64,000 nt of DNA from Hirschia sp. (GTDB lineage: Bacteria > Pseudomonadota > Alphaproteobacteria > Caulobacterales > Hyphomonadaceae), in contig PAQI01000002.1 in NCBI GenBank assembly GCA_002709235.1, forward strand, positions 135,806 to 199,805. The letters run 5' to 3'. Below, one piece after another: positions 52,050 through 60,876 of the stretch. The notes beneath the pieces were generated by a model, which made no database searches, had not been told where the DNA came from, and worked only from the letters and a program-made list of their open reading frames with translations. Position 1 is the stretch's first letter. Each line of letters opens with the position of its first letter. Both the position numbers and the translations under genes were made by a program.

Positions 52050-52562
52050 TCCGGTCACGACGCGAAGATCGGGCTGTTCGTCTGTCCCGCTCCAGACAAT
52101 GCATATCTCGAAGCCTTGCCACAGGGTGCGCCAGGCGAATATCCCGTCGCCAAGTTCATACGCCATGTCGGGCGCAGGGGTCATGGTCAGCCAGTCGGCA
52201 AGCGTCTGCCGCGAGGCAAATGCGCCGAATGCCTTGTACCACGCTTCATAAAGCGTCCAGACCCGGCAAGATGCGGCAGGATCTCCCGCTGACACATCGC
52301 CAAGCCCGTCATGCATGTAATTCAGGATCTTCATCCACGGGCGATTGAGATCAACAAACTCGATATCAAGACCAATCCGGAATGCTGTGTCACTGGCGAC
52401 CGCACCGGCGACGCCTCGGCTATGAGACCGATTGGCGCAGCGTTGCGGGGCGAGCAGTGCAGATTGCGCATGTGCCTGGGCCATGTCCGCCATTGCCCTG
52501 TGACTGGCAAGCGTGTGCCTGTGGGCGATATCTTCCGCGTGATGGAGACCAAGACAGATCAT
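52044..52562 (-). CDS. 4'-phosphopantetheinyl transferase-like protein
   Basis: The 172-residue protein has the two metal-binding motifs of the Sfp/AcpS superfamily: GLDIE at 64-68 and WTLYEAWYK at 102-110, with Glu106 and Lys110. The usual Lys before this Glu is Tyr105. It is small and lacks a full N-terminal half of Sfp. It would convert the two carrier proteins encoded at 54190 and 54456 to their holo forms. It is on the opposite strand from the genes around it. The Lys to Tyr change leaves some doubt about activity. Confidence 0.75.
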   Translation of the reverse strand: MICLGLHHAEDIAHRHTLASHRAMADMAQAHAQSALLAPQRCANRSHSRGVAGAVASDTAFRIGLDIEFVDLNRPWMKILNYMHDGLGDVSAGDPAASCRVWTLYEAWYKAFGAFASRQTLADWLTMTPAPDMAYELGDGIFAWRTLWQGFEICIVWSGTDEQPDLRVVTGL

Positions 52563-52706
52563 GGAGCCCTAATTGTGACCTTGCACGAGTTTTCAGTTAG
52601 CTATCCAGTAAAACCAAATATAATTGTAGCGGGTGGCGCATGGATGCGTCGAGTTATAGAGACGACCTGACAGGTGATTCACCCCGATGCAGGATGAGGA
52701 CACTCA

Positions 52707-53348
52707 ATGACGGACACTCAAATCCGTGGTCGCTGTCTCGCTGTTGATAGAATGGCAGCCATTCAAAGAGACGCTTCCACGGAACGGCTGATCGGAGCGG
52801 CCAAACCATTCAAGGACCTGCCGACACGTGTGGTGCGCAGATTCTCACGTCTGGAAAAAGGTGTCATTTCCTGCCTCCTCGGCCTGGGTGACGATCTTGC
52901 GGATACCCCGGTTGTGCTCACCTCACGCTATGGCCCCATGAACAATACGCTCAATCTGCTCAAGGCGATTGTGGAAGGGGAGACCATGTCGCCAACGGCA
53001 TTTTCCCTGTCAGTGCATAATGCTGCGATCGGTGTCGCCAGTCAGCTGGCAGGCAATCGCGGTGCCCACACGGCGATTGCGGCCGGACCGGACAGCTTCA
53101 GGTGCGGCCTGATCGAGTGTGAAGGCCTGCTGGCAAGCGGGCAGGAGCAGGTCATTCTGCTGTATTCCGATTGCGGCCTGCCAGAAGAATACGCGTTTTT
53201 CGGTGAAGATGCCTTTGAGTTGCAGATGGCGCTGCTTTTGAAGGATGGCGGCACCACACCTGTTGCCGTGCGTGGCGAACGCGATGACGCTGCAATGGTG
53301 CTAGAGGCAATGGAGCAGGGCGTGCAAGGCCTGCAATGGATCGCATGA
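52707..53348 (+). CDS. Chain-length-factor-like ketosynthase (ApeC-type)
   Basis: The 213-residue protein matches only the first half of a ketosynthase (FSLSVHNAAIGVASQLAGNRGAHTAIAAG), and Ala occupies the position of the catalytic Cys. This is the form known as ketosynthase-like N-terminal/chain length factor in aryl polyene clusters, which pairs with an active KS to set polyene length. The partner here is most likely the KS at 45493. It starts the second block of plus-strand cluster genes after a 144-bp divergent gap. Confidence 0.85.
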   Translation: MTDTQIRGRCLAVDRMAAIQRDASTERLIGAAKPFKDLPTRVVRRFSRLEKGVISCLLGLGDDLADTPVVLTSRYGPMNNTLNLLKAIVEGETMSPTAFSLSVHNAAIGVASQLAGNRGAHTAIAAGPDSFRCGLIECEGLLASGQEQVILLYSDCGLPEEYAFFGEDAFELQMALLLKDGGTTPVAVRGERDDAAMVLEAMEQGVQGLQWIA

Positions 53349-54214
53349 CGACATCAGACACCAGCCTGCAATTGGAACAACAGGATCATGGCATGACCGA
53401 TGATCCATGGGGGCTGAAACATGCGCCCTGGACCATCCAACGCCTGTGGCGCCTGTTCGGGACAGGGTTTTCCTTTGCCCTGTTTGGATTGGCCGGGCTG
53501 GTCATGGCCATTTTCTATTTTCCCGTGGTCAATCTGCTGGTCAGGGATTCGAAAAAGCGTGAAGGCATCTGCCAATGGTCCGTGCATGCCGCCTGGCGGC
53601 TATACATTGATATCATGCGTGGCCTGGGTGTTCTGACCTATGAGATTCATGGGGCTGATATATTGAAGAATGCGAGGGGCGCGGTGGTTGTCGCGAATCA
53701 TCCATCCCTGATCGATGTGGTGATGCTGATGTCCTGCATGCGCCGCACGCGGGCCGTCGTGAAAGAAGGGGTGTGGAACAATCCCTTCATGGCGGGTGTT
53801 GTGCGCGGTGCCAATTACATCCCGAATCTGGGCGATTCAGATCGTCTCATCACGGATTGTGCGCAGGCGTTGAAGGACGGCTATAATCTGTGCATATTTC
53901 CCGAAGGGTCGCGCACGCCGGAAGGCCAGAAGCGCCGCTACCAACGCGGGTTTTCCTATGTCGCGCTGGAGGCCGGGGCGAAGGTCATCGTCTGCACGAT
54001 CAAGGTGGATCCGCCAACCCTGCGCAAGGGAGAGAAATGGCGATCCATACCAACCCGAAAGCCACACTGGACGATCCGTGTTCAGGATTGCATTGATACC
54101 GGTGAAACTTATGGGTATGAGCGCTCGGTCAAGAATGTCAGGCGTCTGGCCAAGGATGTCGAAGCCATTATCGAAGGGGAAATAGGGACATGGAAGCACT
54201 CGAAACAGAACTGA
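53345..54214 (+). CDS. PlsC-type 1-acyl-glycerol-3-phosphate acyltransferase-like protein
   Basis: I prefer ATG 53345 (ATGA overlap with the preceding stop) over ATG 53336. The 289-residue protein has a membrane helix at about 40-66, the catalytic NHPSLID at 118-124 (His119, Asp124) and FPEGSRT at 185-191. It would transfer an acyl group, possibly the polyene chain from ACP, onto a glycerol-type lipid. It overlaps the next carrier protein gene by 25 bases. Confidence 0.88.
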   Translation: MTTSDTSLQLEQQDHGMTDDPWGLKHAPWTIQRLWRLFGTGFSFALFGLAGLVMAIFYFPVVNLLVRDSKKREGICQWSVHAAWRLYIDIMRGLGVLTYEIHGADILKNARGAVVVANHPSLIDVVMLMSCMRRTRAVVKEGVWNNPFMAGVVRGANYIPNLGDSDRLITDCAQALKDGYNLCIFPEGSRTPEGQKRRYQRGFSYVALEAGAKVIVCTIKVDPPTLRKGEKWRSIPTRKPHWTIRVQDCIDTGETYGYERSVKNVRRLAKDVEAIIEGEIGTWKHSKQN

Positions 54215-54459
54215 AGGCCATGATCGTCGATGTGCTGAACCTGGAGGATCTGTCTCCGGAAGAGATCGGCGTTGAAGATGATCTCTTCTCCGATGATGGC
54301 CTGGCCCTGGATTCCATCGATGCATTGGAGCTGGGCGTTGCCATTCAGAAGCAATATGGCCTGAAGCTGGACAATCAGGATGCCGAAGTGAAAAAGCATT
54401 TTCAGAATGTACGCTCGCTGGCGACCCTGGTTAAGGAGCGCGGAGGAGCAGCCGCATGA
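54190..54459 (+). CDS. Acyl carrier protein 1 of the polyene PKS
   Basis: The 89-residue protein has the phosphopantetheine attachment Ser42 in the motif LDSIDALELGV and the four-helix ACP length. It is acidic. Translation starts inside the acyltransferase gene, so the two are coupled. One of the two ACPs probably carries the aryl starter, the other the growing chain; which is which cannot be told here. Confidence 0.93.
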   Translation: MEALETELKAMIVDVLNLEDLSPEEIGVEDDLFSDDGLALDSIDALELGVAIQKQYGLKLDNQDAEVKKHFQNVRSLATLVKERGGAAA

Positions 54460-54698
54460 CTCGCGAGGAAGCCTATCAGTCCATTAGCGGCCATTTGATC
54501 GAGATATTCGAAATCAACCCGGACGACATCAAACCCGACGCAAAACTCGTGGATGATCTGGAGCTCGACAGCATTGATGCTGTCGACATGATGGTTCAGC
54601 TGCAGGAGGAAACCGGCAAGAAGGTCTCTCCTGAACAATTCGAGAAGGCCGTAACGGTCGGTGACCTGGCGGATCTCGTTTGTGAGTTGCACGGCTGA
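54456..54698 (+). CDS. Acyl carrier protein 2 of the polyene PKS
   Basis: The 80-residue protein has the attachment Ser39 in ELDSIDAVDMMVQL. ATGA overlap with ACP1. Two tandem carrier proteins at this location are typical of aryl polyene clusters. Confidence 0.94.
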   Translation: MTREEAYQSISGHLIEIFEINPDDIKPDAKLVDDLELDSIDAVDMMVQLQEETGKKVSPEQFEKAVTVGDLADLVCELHG

Positions 54699-54722
54699 TC
54701 GCCAGAAAAGGCGTATCGCTGA

Positions 54723-55313
54723 ATGACATCCCCCGATCGCAAATCGGTAAACCAGCTTGACCTGTTGCTGGGTGCACTCGCGCTATTTTATCCCCTCATT
54801 GCGCTGGTTGCCTTAAGGTTTCTGGAGCCACACTGGGTGGCGCTGGTGCTGGGATGTGTGGTTGTGCTGAGAGTTGCACTGGGCAAGGGCGGCCCTCTGG
54901 CACTGTCCCTGGCCGCGTTGTGCGCGGTCGGTGCCATGGCGTTGATGACATTGCATGATTCCCAATTGGCGCTGCGCCTCTATCCGGTCTTCATGGGGCT
55001 CGCCATGCTGACGGCTTTTGCACATTCACTGTTCAACCCGCCCAGCCTGATAGAAATATTTGCACGCATGCGGGAGCCGGATCTGCCGCCAGAGGGCGTG
55101 GTGCACACGCGCCGGGTGACCTTCGCATGGTGTGTGTTTCTTGCCTGCAATGCAGCTGTCGCACTCTACACCGCGATTTTTTCATCGCTGGAAGTCTGGG
55201 CGATCTACAATGGGGCGGTGTCCTATGGGCTTATGGGATTGATGTTTTTTGGCGAGTTGTTGATTCGAAAAACCATCATGGCCCGTGCGGATGAGGGGAG
55301 TGCTGACCGGTGA
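54723..55313 (+). CDS. COG4648-like membrane protein
   Basis: The 196-residue protein has about five to six membrane helices (roughly 17-32, 37-53, 58-78, 85-101, 131-152 and 158-180) and no signal peptide. It has the size and position of the small COG4648/DUF membrane protein found between the ACP and ligase genes of aryl polyene clusters. Function is unknown; pigment handling in the inner membrane is plausible. GTGA overlap with the ligase gene. Confidence 0.8.
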   Translation: MTSPDRKSVNQLDLLLGALALFYPLIALVALRFLEPHWVALVLGCVVVLRVALGKGGPLALSLAALCAVGAMALMTLHDSQLALRLYPVFMGLAMLTAFAHSLFNPPSLIEIFARMREPDLPPEGVVHTRRVTFAWCVFLACNAAVALYTAIFSSLEVWAIYNGAVSYGLMGLMFFGELLIRKTIMARADEGSADR

Positions 55314-56965
55314 GCCTTCGTCAAACCCTGCTGGATGCACCAGCTGATCAGGTAATGTTCCTGTCTGAATCACAGGACGCAATCACGGCCGCCATGATTC
55401 GGTCCGCCGCTGCCCGCCTCCTTCCCGATATTGAATGCGGTGCGGGTGAATTATACATTTTCACAAGATCCGCCGCCTTGTTCTGCGCGGCCTATCTTGC
55501 GGCATCTGCCGCAGATCGACCGCTTGTTCTGTTGCCCCAGGGCAGTGCCGATTTTCGCGCTGAGCAAAATGTCCCCGCCAACAGCTTTGTCAGTGATCAC
55601 GAAAATGGAGGTCACTGGCTGACCTTTGATGGCGCAGATCGTCAGCTGACAATTGAGGGAGCAGACGCTGAACTTGTGTTCTTTACCTCCGGCTCCAGCG
55701 GTGCAGCAAAATCCATCAGGCGGATGCCGGTGGCGATTGAAACCGAAGCGCGTCATTGGGCAGAATGGCTGGATGGCCAGATCGATCATGTCGCCGGCAC
55801 GGTCTCGCACCAGCATATTTATGGCCTGATCTTTCGCGTATTCCTGCCGGTACTAGGCAAGATCACATCGTCTGACCTGGCGGCATTGTCCTGGGAGGCG
55901 CTGAGTGTGCAGATCCATGACAGGACACTTGTTGCAACCAGCCCCGCGCATCTCACGCGCCTGCCGGATGCACAAAACGGTCCCGGTCTTGATCATGCCA
56001 TGACGGTGTCATCTGGCGGACCATTGCCCTGGACAGCAGCGCAGGCTGCGACCGAATTATTCGGATTTGCCCCGCTTGAAGTGCTCGGCTCCACGGAGAC
56101 CAGCGGAGTTGCACGCCGCTTTCGCAACAGCGAGAACGAACCCTGGACAGTGCTGGGCGGGGTTTCCGCGACCGTGTCTGATGACGGCGTGTTGCAGGTC
56201 TCCTCACCCTTCACGGGTGATGCAAACCCTGTATCCATGGGGGACCGCGCCACTTTCCTGCCGGATGGAAGATTTGAATTGGGAGGGCGGGTCGACCGCA
56301 TTCTCAAGGTCGAAGGCAAGCGCGTCTCGCTCAACCGGGTGGAATCAGCCCTGCGCCAGAATGATTTCGTGGAGGAGGTTGCGCTGTTGCCGACTCAGCA
56401 AGGTGCGCGTGAGCGCCTGAGCGCGCTGGTGGTGCTGAATGATGCGGGTCGCTTGGAGCTGGGCAGGCTGGGGGCCTTTGCCTTCTCGCGCAAACTGATT
56501 GTGGCGAGTGGTGACAGGCTTGCACCGACCGAGCGGCCCAAGCGCTGGCGATTCGTTCCGGATATTCCGGTCAACAGTCAGGGAAAGCGTGTGCAACGAG
56601 ACCTTGCGGCATTGTTCGAAGTGCCGCGCATGCAGGAAATTTTGTCGCCACAGCGGCTTGAAGTGACAGACGACAAGGCTCACCTCGTTTTCAAGGTAGA
56701 GCCGGATCTGCCCTGGTTCAGGGGCCATTTCACAAATGCGCCCGTGCTGCCCGGACTGAGCCAGGTCCATATGGCGGTTCGATTGGCTGAAGAGATCTGG
56801 TCGGTTGCGCCCGCCAGTTTCAACGTTTCAAGAATGAAGTTTCAAAAGGTCATCCAGCCTGGCGATGTGGTCGAGATGGATCTGAGTTTCAATTTCCAGA
56901 CACGTCGGCTGACATTTTCCATGACGGGGCCGGATATAAAATACTCCGGCGGAGTAATAGGTTGA
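55310..56965 (+). CDS. Aryl-acid adenylating ligase fused to dehydratase subunit (ApeH-ApeI-like)
   Basis: The 551-residue protein starts at GTG 55310. Residues 1 to about 430 are an AMP-forming ligase (FFTSGSSGAAKS at 124-135, GSTETSG in the middle, GGRVDRILKVEGKRV near 330) for loading an aryl acid onto ACP or CoA. Residues about 440-551 are a hotdog dehydratase with His473 in RGHF, but His487 where FabZ has its catalytic Glu. This subunit likely pairs with the His-less dehydratase at 46650. The two units are separate genes in the versions I remember. The product is probably the starter-loading and the first dehydration partner in one chain. Confidence 0.9.
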   Translation: MSLRQTLLDAPADQVMFLSESQDAITAAMIRSAAARLLPDIECGAGELYIFTRSAALFCAAYLAASAADRPLVLLPQGSADFRAEQNVPANSFVSDHENGGHWLTFDGADRQLTIEGADAELVFFTSGSSGAAKSIRRMPVAIETEARHWAEWLDGQIDHVAGTVSHQHIYGLIFRVFLPVLGKITSSDLAALSWEALSVQIHDRTLVATSPAHLTRLPDAQNGPGLDHAMTVSSGGPLPWTAAQAATELFGFAPLEVLGSTETSGVARRFRNSENEPWTVLGGVSATVSDDGVLQVSSPFTGDANPVSMGDRATFLPDGRFELGGRVDRILKVEGKRVSLNRVESALRQNDFVEEVALLPTQQGARERLSALVVLNDAGRLELGRLGAFAFSRKLIVASGDRLAPTERPKRWRFVPDIPVNSQGKRVQRDLAALFEVPRMQEILSPQRLEVTDDKAHLVFKVEPDLPWFRGHFTNAPVLPGLSQVHMAVRLAEEIWSVAPASFNVSRMKFQKVIQPGDVVEMDLSFNFQTRRLTFSMTGPDIKYSGGVIG

Positions 56966-57259
56966 TTGTAACAAGAATTCCCTTGAACGGTGGTGGAATA
57001 CAACTTCTGGCGCTGGAAAAGGGTTTGGTAAACTTCTGGGTATGAAAGTAATTCTGGACGCAAGGCCTTGCGGTCGCTAGGCATGGTTTGAAACGAATGG
57101 GTCTGGTCCGGGGAAATCAGGCTCTATCCAGCGCGTTGTAATGACGCTGATAGTAAACTTGGACGACCCGGCTCTGGTCATACCAGTGAAGAGCTGATCG
57201 CCTGTGCGGCGCGGATGACATATAGTGTTGGTCATGCGCGACCCGCTTCAGAGGATGGC
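56966..57259. other. 294-bp gap with no recognisable gene
   Basis: Between the ligase stop and the epimerase start there is no sizeable open frame with family features. The epimerase frame extends back to ATG 57215 without a good ribosome-binding site. A promoter for the downstream genes is expected here, but no clear -35/-10 or terminator hairpin was found. Confidence 0.5.
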
Positions 57260-58294
57260 ATGAAAGTAGTCGTTACCGGCGCAGCTGGTTTTATTGGTTA
57301 TCACCTGGCGCTGGCACTTTTGCGGATGGGTCGTGATGTTGTCGGGATCGATTGTGTCACCGATTATTACAGCCCATCACTGAAGGAAGACCGTATCGCC
57401 AGACTGGCGGAATATTCCCAGTTCAAATTCTATCGTCAGGATATTGCCGATTCAGACGAGATGCTCGCGCTGTTCAAGGCCGAACGTCCGACCCATGTGG
57501 TGAACCTCGCAGCGCAGGCAGGCGTGCGTTACAGCCTGACCAACCCGAAGGCCTATATCCATTCGAACATTGACGGTTTCCTGTCGATCCTTGAAGCCTG
57601 CCGGGCCTATCCGGTTGAGCATTTGCTGTTTGCTTCAACATCTTCTGTCTATGGCCCCACCAAGGGCATGCCGTTCATCGAGGATGAGGGCACGGAACAT
57701 CCAATGACCATCTACGCTGCGACGAAGAAGTCCAACGAGATGATGGCCCACACCTATTCACACCTGTTCGGCATCCCTTCAACGGGGCTTCGATTCTTCA
57801 CGGTCTATGGGCCGTGGGGCAGACCGGACATGGCGCTGTTCATTTTCACGAAAGCGATTCTCGAAGGGCGTCCCGTTCCCTTGTTCAATGGCGGCAAGCT
57901 TCAGCGCGATTTCACCTATGTCGATGACATTGTGGACGGCATGATCCGATTGCTTCCAATGCCACCGGAAAAGGATGTGGCCTGGTCTCCGATTGCACCA
58001 CGAGCCTCGAGCAGTGGTGTTGCGCCTTACCGTATCCTGAATATCGGGCGAGGCCGAAGTGAGCCGCTGACCCGCTTTGTCGAGGTTCTGGAGAAGACCC
58101 TTGGTCGTAAGGCGACGATAGAGAAGCTACCCATGCAGAGCGGTGATGTGGAGGCTACCCATGCTGACACATCATCCCTGCGCGCCCTGACCGGATTCTC
58201 ACCCAAGGTTGATATCGAAGACGGCATCAATGCCTTTGTGGACTGGTATCGCAGCTATTACGCAGACCAGCCGATCTGTCCGACCACGAGCTGA
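57260..58294 (+). CDS. NAD-dependent epimerase (UDP-glucuronate 4-epimerase-like)
   Basis: ATG 57260 follows GAGG by five bases and gives 344 residues. It is an extended short-chain dehydrogenase with the NAD motif TGAAGFIG, the SSVYG signature and catalytic Tyr-x3-Lys (YAATKK), plus GLRFFTVYGPWGRPDMA. It is closest in look to UDP-glucuronate/galacturonate epimerases. It may make the sugar for the cluster glycosyltransferase, or belong to polysaccharide synthesis; its place after the ligase allows both. Confidence 0.9.
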   Translation: MKVVVTGAAGFIGYHLALALLRMGRDVVGIDCVTDYYSPSLKEDRIARLAEYSQFKFYRQDIADSDEMLALFKAERPTHVVNLAAQAGVRYSLTNPKAYIHSNIDGFLSILEACRAYPVEHLLFASTSSVYGPTKGMPFIEDEGTEHPMTIYAATKKSNEMMAHTYSHLFGIPSTGLRFFTVYGPWGRPDMALFIFTKAILEGRPVPLFNGGKLQRDFTYVDDIVDGMIRLLPMPPEKDVAWSPIAPRASSSGVAPYRILNIGRGRSEPLTRFVEVLEKTLGRKATIEKLPMQSGDVEATHADTSSLRALTGFSPKVDIEDGINAFVDWYRSYYADQPICPTTS

Positions 58295-58301
58295 TCAAGG
58301 C

Positions 58302-58727
58302 TTATTCAAAAGGTGCGTGCGGCAATCCACGGGCGATCCAGCCTTCACCTTCCGATTGCCCCTGCATGCCTTCCTGCACATTGTAAACGGGACCATCTAT
58401 TTGCGAGTCCAGCTTTTGGGCGGCCGCCATGGATCTGCCGCCGGATCTGCAGATGAAGCCGATGGATGCATCCGGATATTGGTCTGAAATCAAAAGTGTC
58501 TTCGCCATGAAGTCAGGGTCCTGAAGTGTGATCATTGACGCACCTTCGGCAACTCCCGTGTCTCGCCATTCCGCTTCGGTTCGCACATCGATCAGGATGA
58601 GCTCCCGCGTTGATGACATGGTGTAAGCTTCTTCCGGGCTGAGCTGCAGGATCTCCGCATGGGCTGTGACATGAGCCAGCGACAGGGCTGCTATGGTCGA
58701 ATAAATCGCTCTGGATAGAGTGTTCAC
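58302..58727 (-). CDS. Periplasmic rhodanese-like sulfurtransferase
   Basis: The 141-residue protein starts at GTG 58727 (AGGA eight bases upstream), has a signal peptide (cleavage near AHA-E) and a single rhodanese domain. The domain has LILIDVRTEAEW and the active loop CRSGGRS with the catalytic Cys about 94. It converges on the epimerase gene with a seven-base gap. It may handle sulfur or redox chemistry in the periplasm; a link to the pigment genes is not shown. Confidence 0.85.
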   Translation of the reverse strand: MNTLSRAIYSTIAALSLAHVTAHAEILQLSPEEAYTMSSTRELILIDVRTEAEWRDTGVAEGASMITLQDPDFMAKTLLISDQYPDASIGFICRSGGRSMAAAQKLDSQIDGPVYNVQEGMQGQSEGEGWIARGLPHAPFE

Positions 58728-58942
58728 GATAAGGATCCTACCTCTGCTTTGCTCAATACAGTCTCAACATGCCGATTATTGGTTCGATGACGCTTAAATT
58801 CAATCCACCTTTGTCAGAGGCAACTTTACGCGGCTGGGCCTTGTAGCGACAGTGCATGGCGGGCTAAAAGGCCCGAACACTGGGTCGTAGGGTTCGGGCG
58901 GTGTGTTTCGGTGGGATGTCCACTCATCACAAGCGAGTCGAT

Positions 58943-60502
58943 ATGAATTTTGAAACGACGCGACGGGGCGCTTTCGTGTTTGGCGAAGAACGTTTGACGA
59001 CAAGCAGGCTGGAGGATCTGGCCTATGCGCGTACAGAGACCGTTCTGAGTAGCGACCCTGCAGTTATTGCCACGATCAGACGTTCAGCTGATCATGTATC
59101 CAACCTGCTGGCAAAGCAGGGGCGTATTTATGGCGTCACGACGGGATATGGCGACAGCGTGGTGACCGAAATACCCTCTGAGCTGATCACCCAATTGCCG
59201 CTCAACCTCACACGGTTTCATGGCTGTGGTCTTGGCCGTTTTCTGACACCGGAAGAAACCCGGGCTGTGCTCGCTGTGCGTATGGTCACGCTGACGCAAG
59301 GTTGGTCTGGTGTGAGCCTGGAGCTCATCGAACTTCTGGCGGCGATGCTGGACAAGGATATCCTGCCGCTGATCCCGGCAGAAGGGTCTGTCGGAGCATC
59401 GGGTGATTTGACACCGCTATCCTATATTGCTGGTGCGCTGGCTGGTGAACGCCGGGTTCTGCACAATGGCGAGGTCAAGCTCTCGGCAGAAGCCTTTGCC
59501 GAAGAAGGGCTCAAACCGATTACGCTGCGCCCCAAGGAAGGGCTGGCCATCATGAATGGCACCTCCGTCATGAGCGCCCTTGCTGCGCTTGCCATGGAGC
59601 AGTCCAGACGGCTGGCGGCGGCATGTGCGCGGCTGACCTCGATGACCAGTGTCGCGATACTTGGAAATCCCCGGCATTTCGATGAACGCCTGTTTGATGC
59701 CAAACCGCATCCGGGACAGGCGAAGGTCGCGGCGGCGATTCGTGATGATCTCGCTATCATGCGGGCCCGGCATGATGCAACACGTATGCAGGATCGTTAT
59801 TCCACCCGATGTGCACCGCATGTCATAGGTGTGATGGAGGATATCCTGCCATCGCTGGAAGCGATTCTGGAAACCGAAATCAACTCGGCCAATGACAATC
59901 CGCTGTTTGATCCGGAAACGGGGGAGGTGCTGCATGGCGGACATTTCTATGGCGGCCATGTCTGCCATGTTGCTGATGCCCTGAAAACGCAGACGGCCAA
60001 TCTGGCGGATCTGATAGACCGACAGGTCGCAACATTGGTGGATGCGCGATACAATAATGGCCTGCCTGCCAATCTGACTGGCGTTGAAGGTGTCAGGGCG
60101 GCGATCAATCACGGGTTCAAGGCGATGCAGATTGCGGTGTCTGCCTGGACTGCTGAAGCCTGCAAGCTCACCATGCCGGCGAGTGTGTTTTCGCGATCTA
60201 CCGAATGTCACAATCAGGACAAGGTCTCGATGGGGACAATCGCGGCTCGCGATGCTTTGCGCGTCAATGAGCTGACGGCGCAGGCGGCTGCGGTACAGTT
60301 CCTGGCGGTGGCACAGGCCATAGACATTCGCCTGAGACGTGGAGAGCTGACCAAGGAGCTGATCGGTCCGCAGATCTATGCGCAGCTTTCTGAAATTCGG
60401 AAGATGTCATCATTCCTGGAAGATGACCGCCCGATGGACGACACGCTGGCCGAAATCACCGAGGCGATTCTCTCCGGCGAGTTTGGAATTGTGTCCGGCT
60501 GA
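58943..60502 (+). CDS. MIO-type aromatic amino acid ammonia-lyase (HAL/TAL/PAL family)
   Basis: I place the start at ATG 58943 (519 residues); ATG 58916 is possible. The MIO-forming triad Ala-Ser-Gly is at 152-154 (VGASGDLTPLS), Tyr63 in IYGVTTGYG is the catalytic base, and NPLF in DNPLFDPETGE is conserved. The substrate-selectivity pair that is Ser-His in HAL, His-Leu in TAL and Phe-Leu in PAL reads Phe92-His93 here. No other hut gene is nearby. In an aryl polyene setting a tyrosine (or phenylalanine) lyase making coumarate (or cinnamate) for the starter is the best inference. A strong terminator follows. Confidence 0.9.
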   Translation: MNFETTRRGAFVFGEERLTTSRLEDLAYARTETVLSSDPAVIATIRRSADHVSNLLAKQGRIYGVTTGYGDSVVTEIPSELITQLPLNLTRFHGCGLGRFLTPEETRAVLAVRMVTLTQGWSGVSLELIELLAAMLDKDILPLIPAEGSVGASGDLTPLSYIAGALAGERRVLHNGEVKLSAEAFAEEGLKPITLRPKEGLAIMNGTSVMSALAALAMEQSRRLAAACARLTSMTSVAILGNPRHFDERLFDAKPHPGQAKVAAAIRDDLAIMRARHDATRMQDRYSTRCAPHVIGVMEDILPSLEAILETEINSANDNPLFDPETGEVLHGGHFYGGHVCHVADALKTQTANLADLIDRQVATLVDARYNNGLPANLTGVEGVRAAINHGFKAMQIAVSAWTAEACKLTMPASVFSRSTECHNQDKVSMGTIAARDALRVNELTAQAAAVQFLAVAQAIDIRLRRGELTKELIGPQIYAQLSEIRKMSSFLEDDRPMDDTLAEITEAILSGEFGIVSG

Positions 60503-60876
60503 TTCGCGTGCTCATCCGGGACAGGTGGTCAAAGACCCGCTAGTCATCGCCCGCATATCGGGCATGACTGCCTATGCGGTCGGCACGACTATAATTTTTG
60601 GTGAGATTGCAGGCATGGTCGCACGAATCCAAAATGACCAAGTGGAGTGCTCACGCTTGGTCATTTTTGAGTTTGTCTTTTGTTTTTTATATTTTTTATT
60701 TGCCACATCCTGCTCTGCGCTCTTGGTGGCTCAGATGCTGAGGGGGCGTTTCCTCCCGGTTCGTGTTTTATGGATACGTATAGTTATGTTGCAGGTAAAT
60801 AGATTTTATCGCAGCATGTGGCTGCATATATGCATCGCCCTAAGGGCCGGTATCACTATAGTTGAAAGAATTTCAG
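60503..60876. other. 374-bp gap with terminator and regulator promoter region
   Basis: The first part holds the terminator at 60631-60667. After a T-rich stretch (about 60661-60700), the rest (60700-60876) is the likely promoter region of the LysR gene, but I could not identify a clear -35/-10 or the T-N11-A LysR operator. The local AT content is higher than elsewhere in the window. Confidence 0.55.
60631..60667 (+). terminator. Strong intrinsic terminator after the ammonia-lyase gene
   Basis: AAAATGACCAAG (60631-60642) pairs perfectly over 12 bp with CTTGGTCATTTT (60656-60667) around a 13-base loop that itself can form a small GAG/CTC stem. A long T-rich tract follows. It ends the lyase transcript about 130 bases after its stop. 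Confidence 0.93.

Noticed and set aside
59417-60211. Minus-strand open frame of 264 codons opposite the ammonia-lyase
   Set aside because: The plus-strand lyase has all MIO-family motifs; the reverse frame shows no domain and no plausible start signal.
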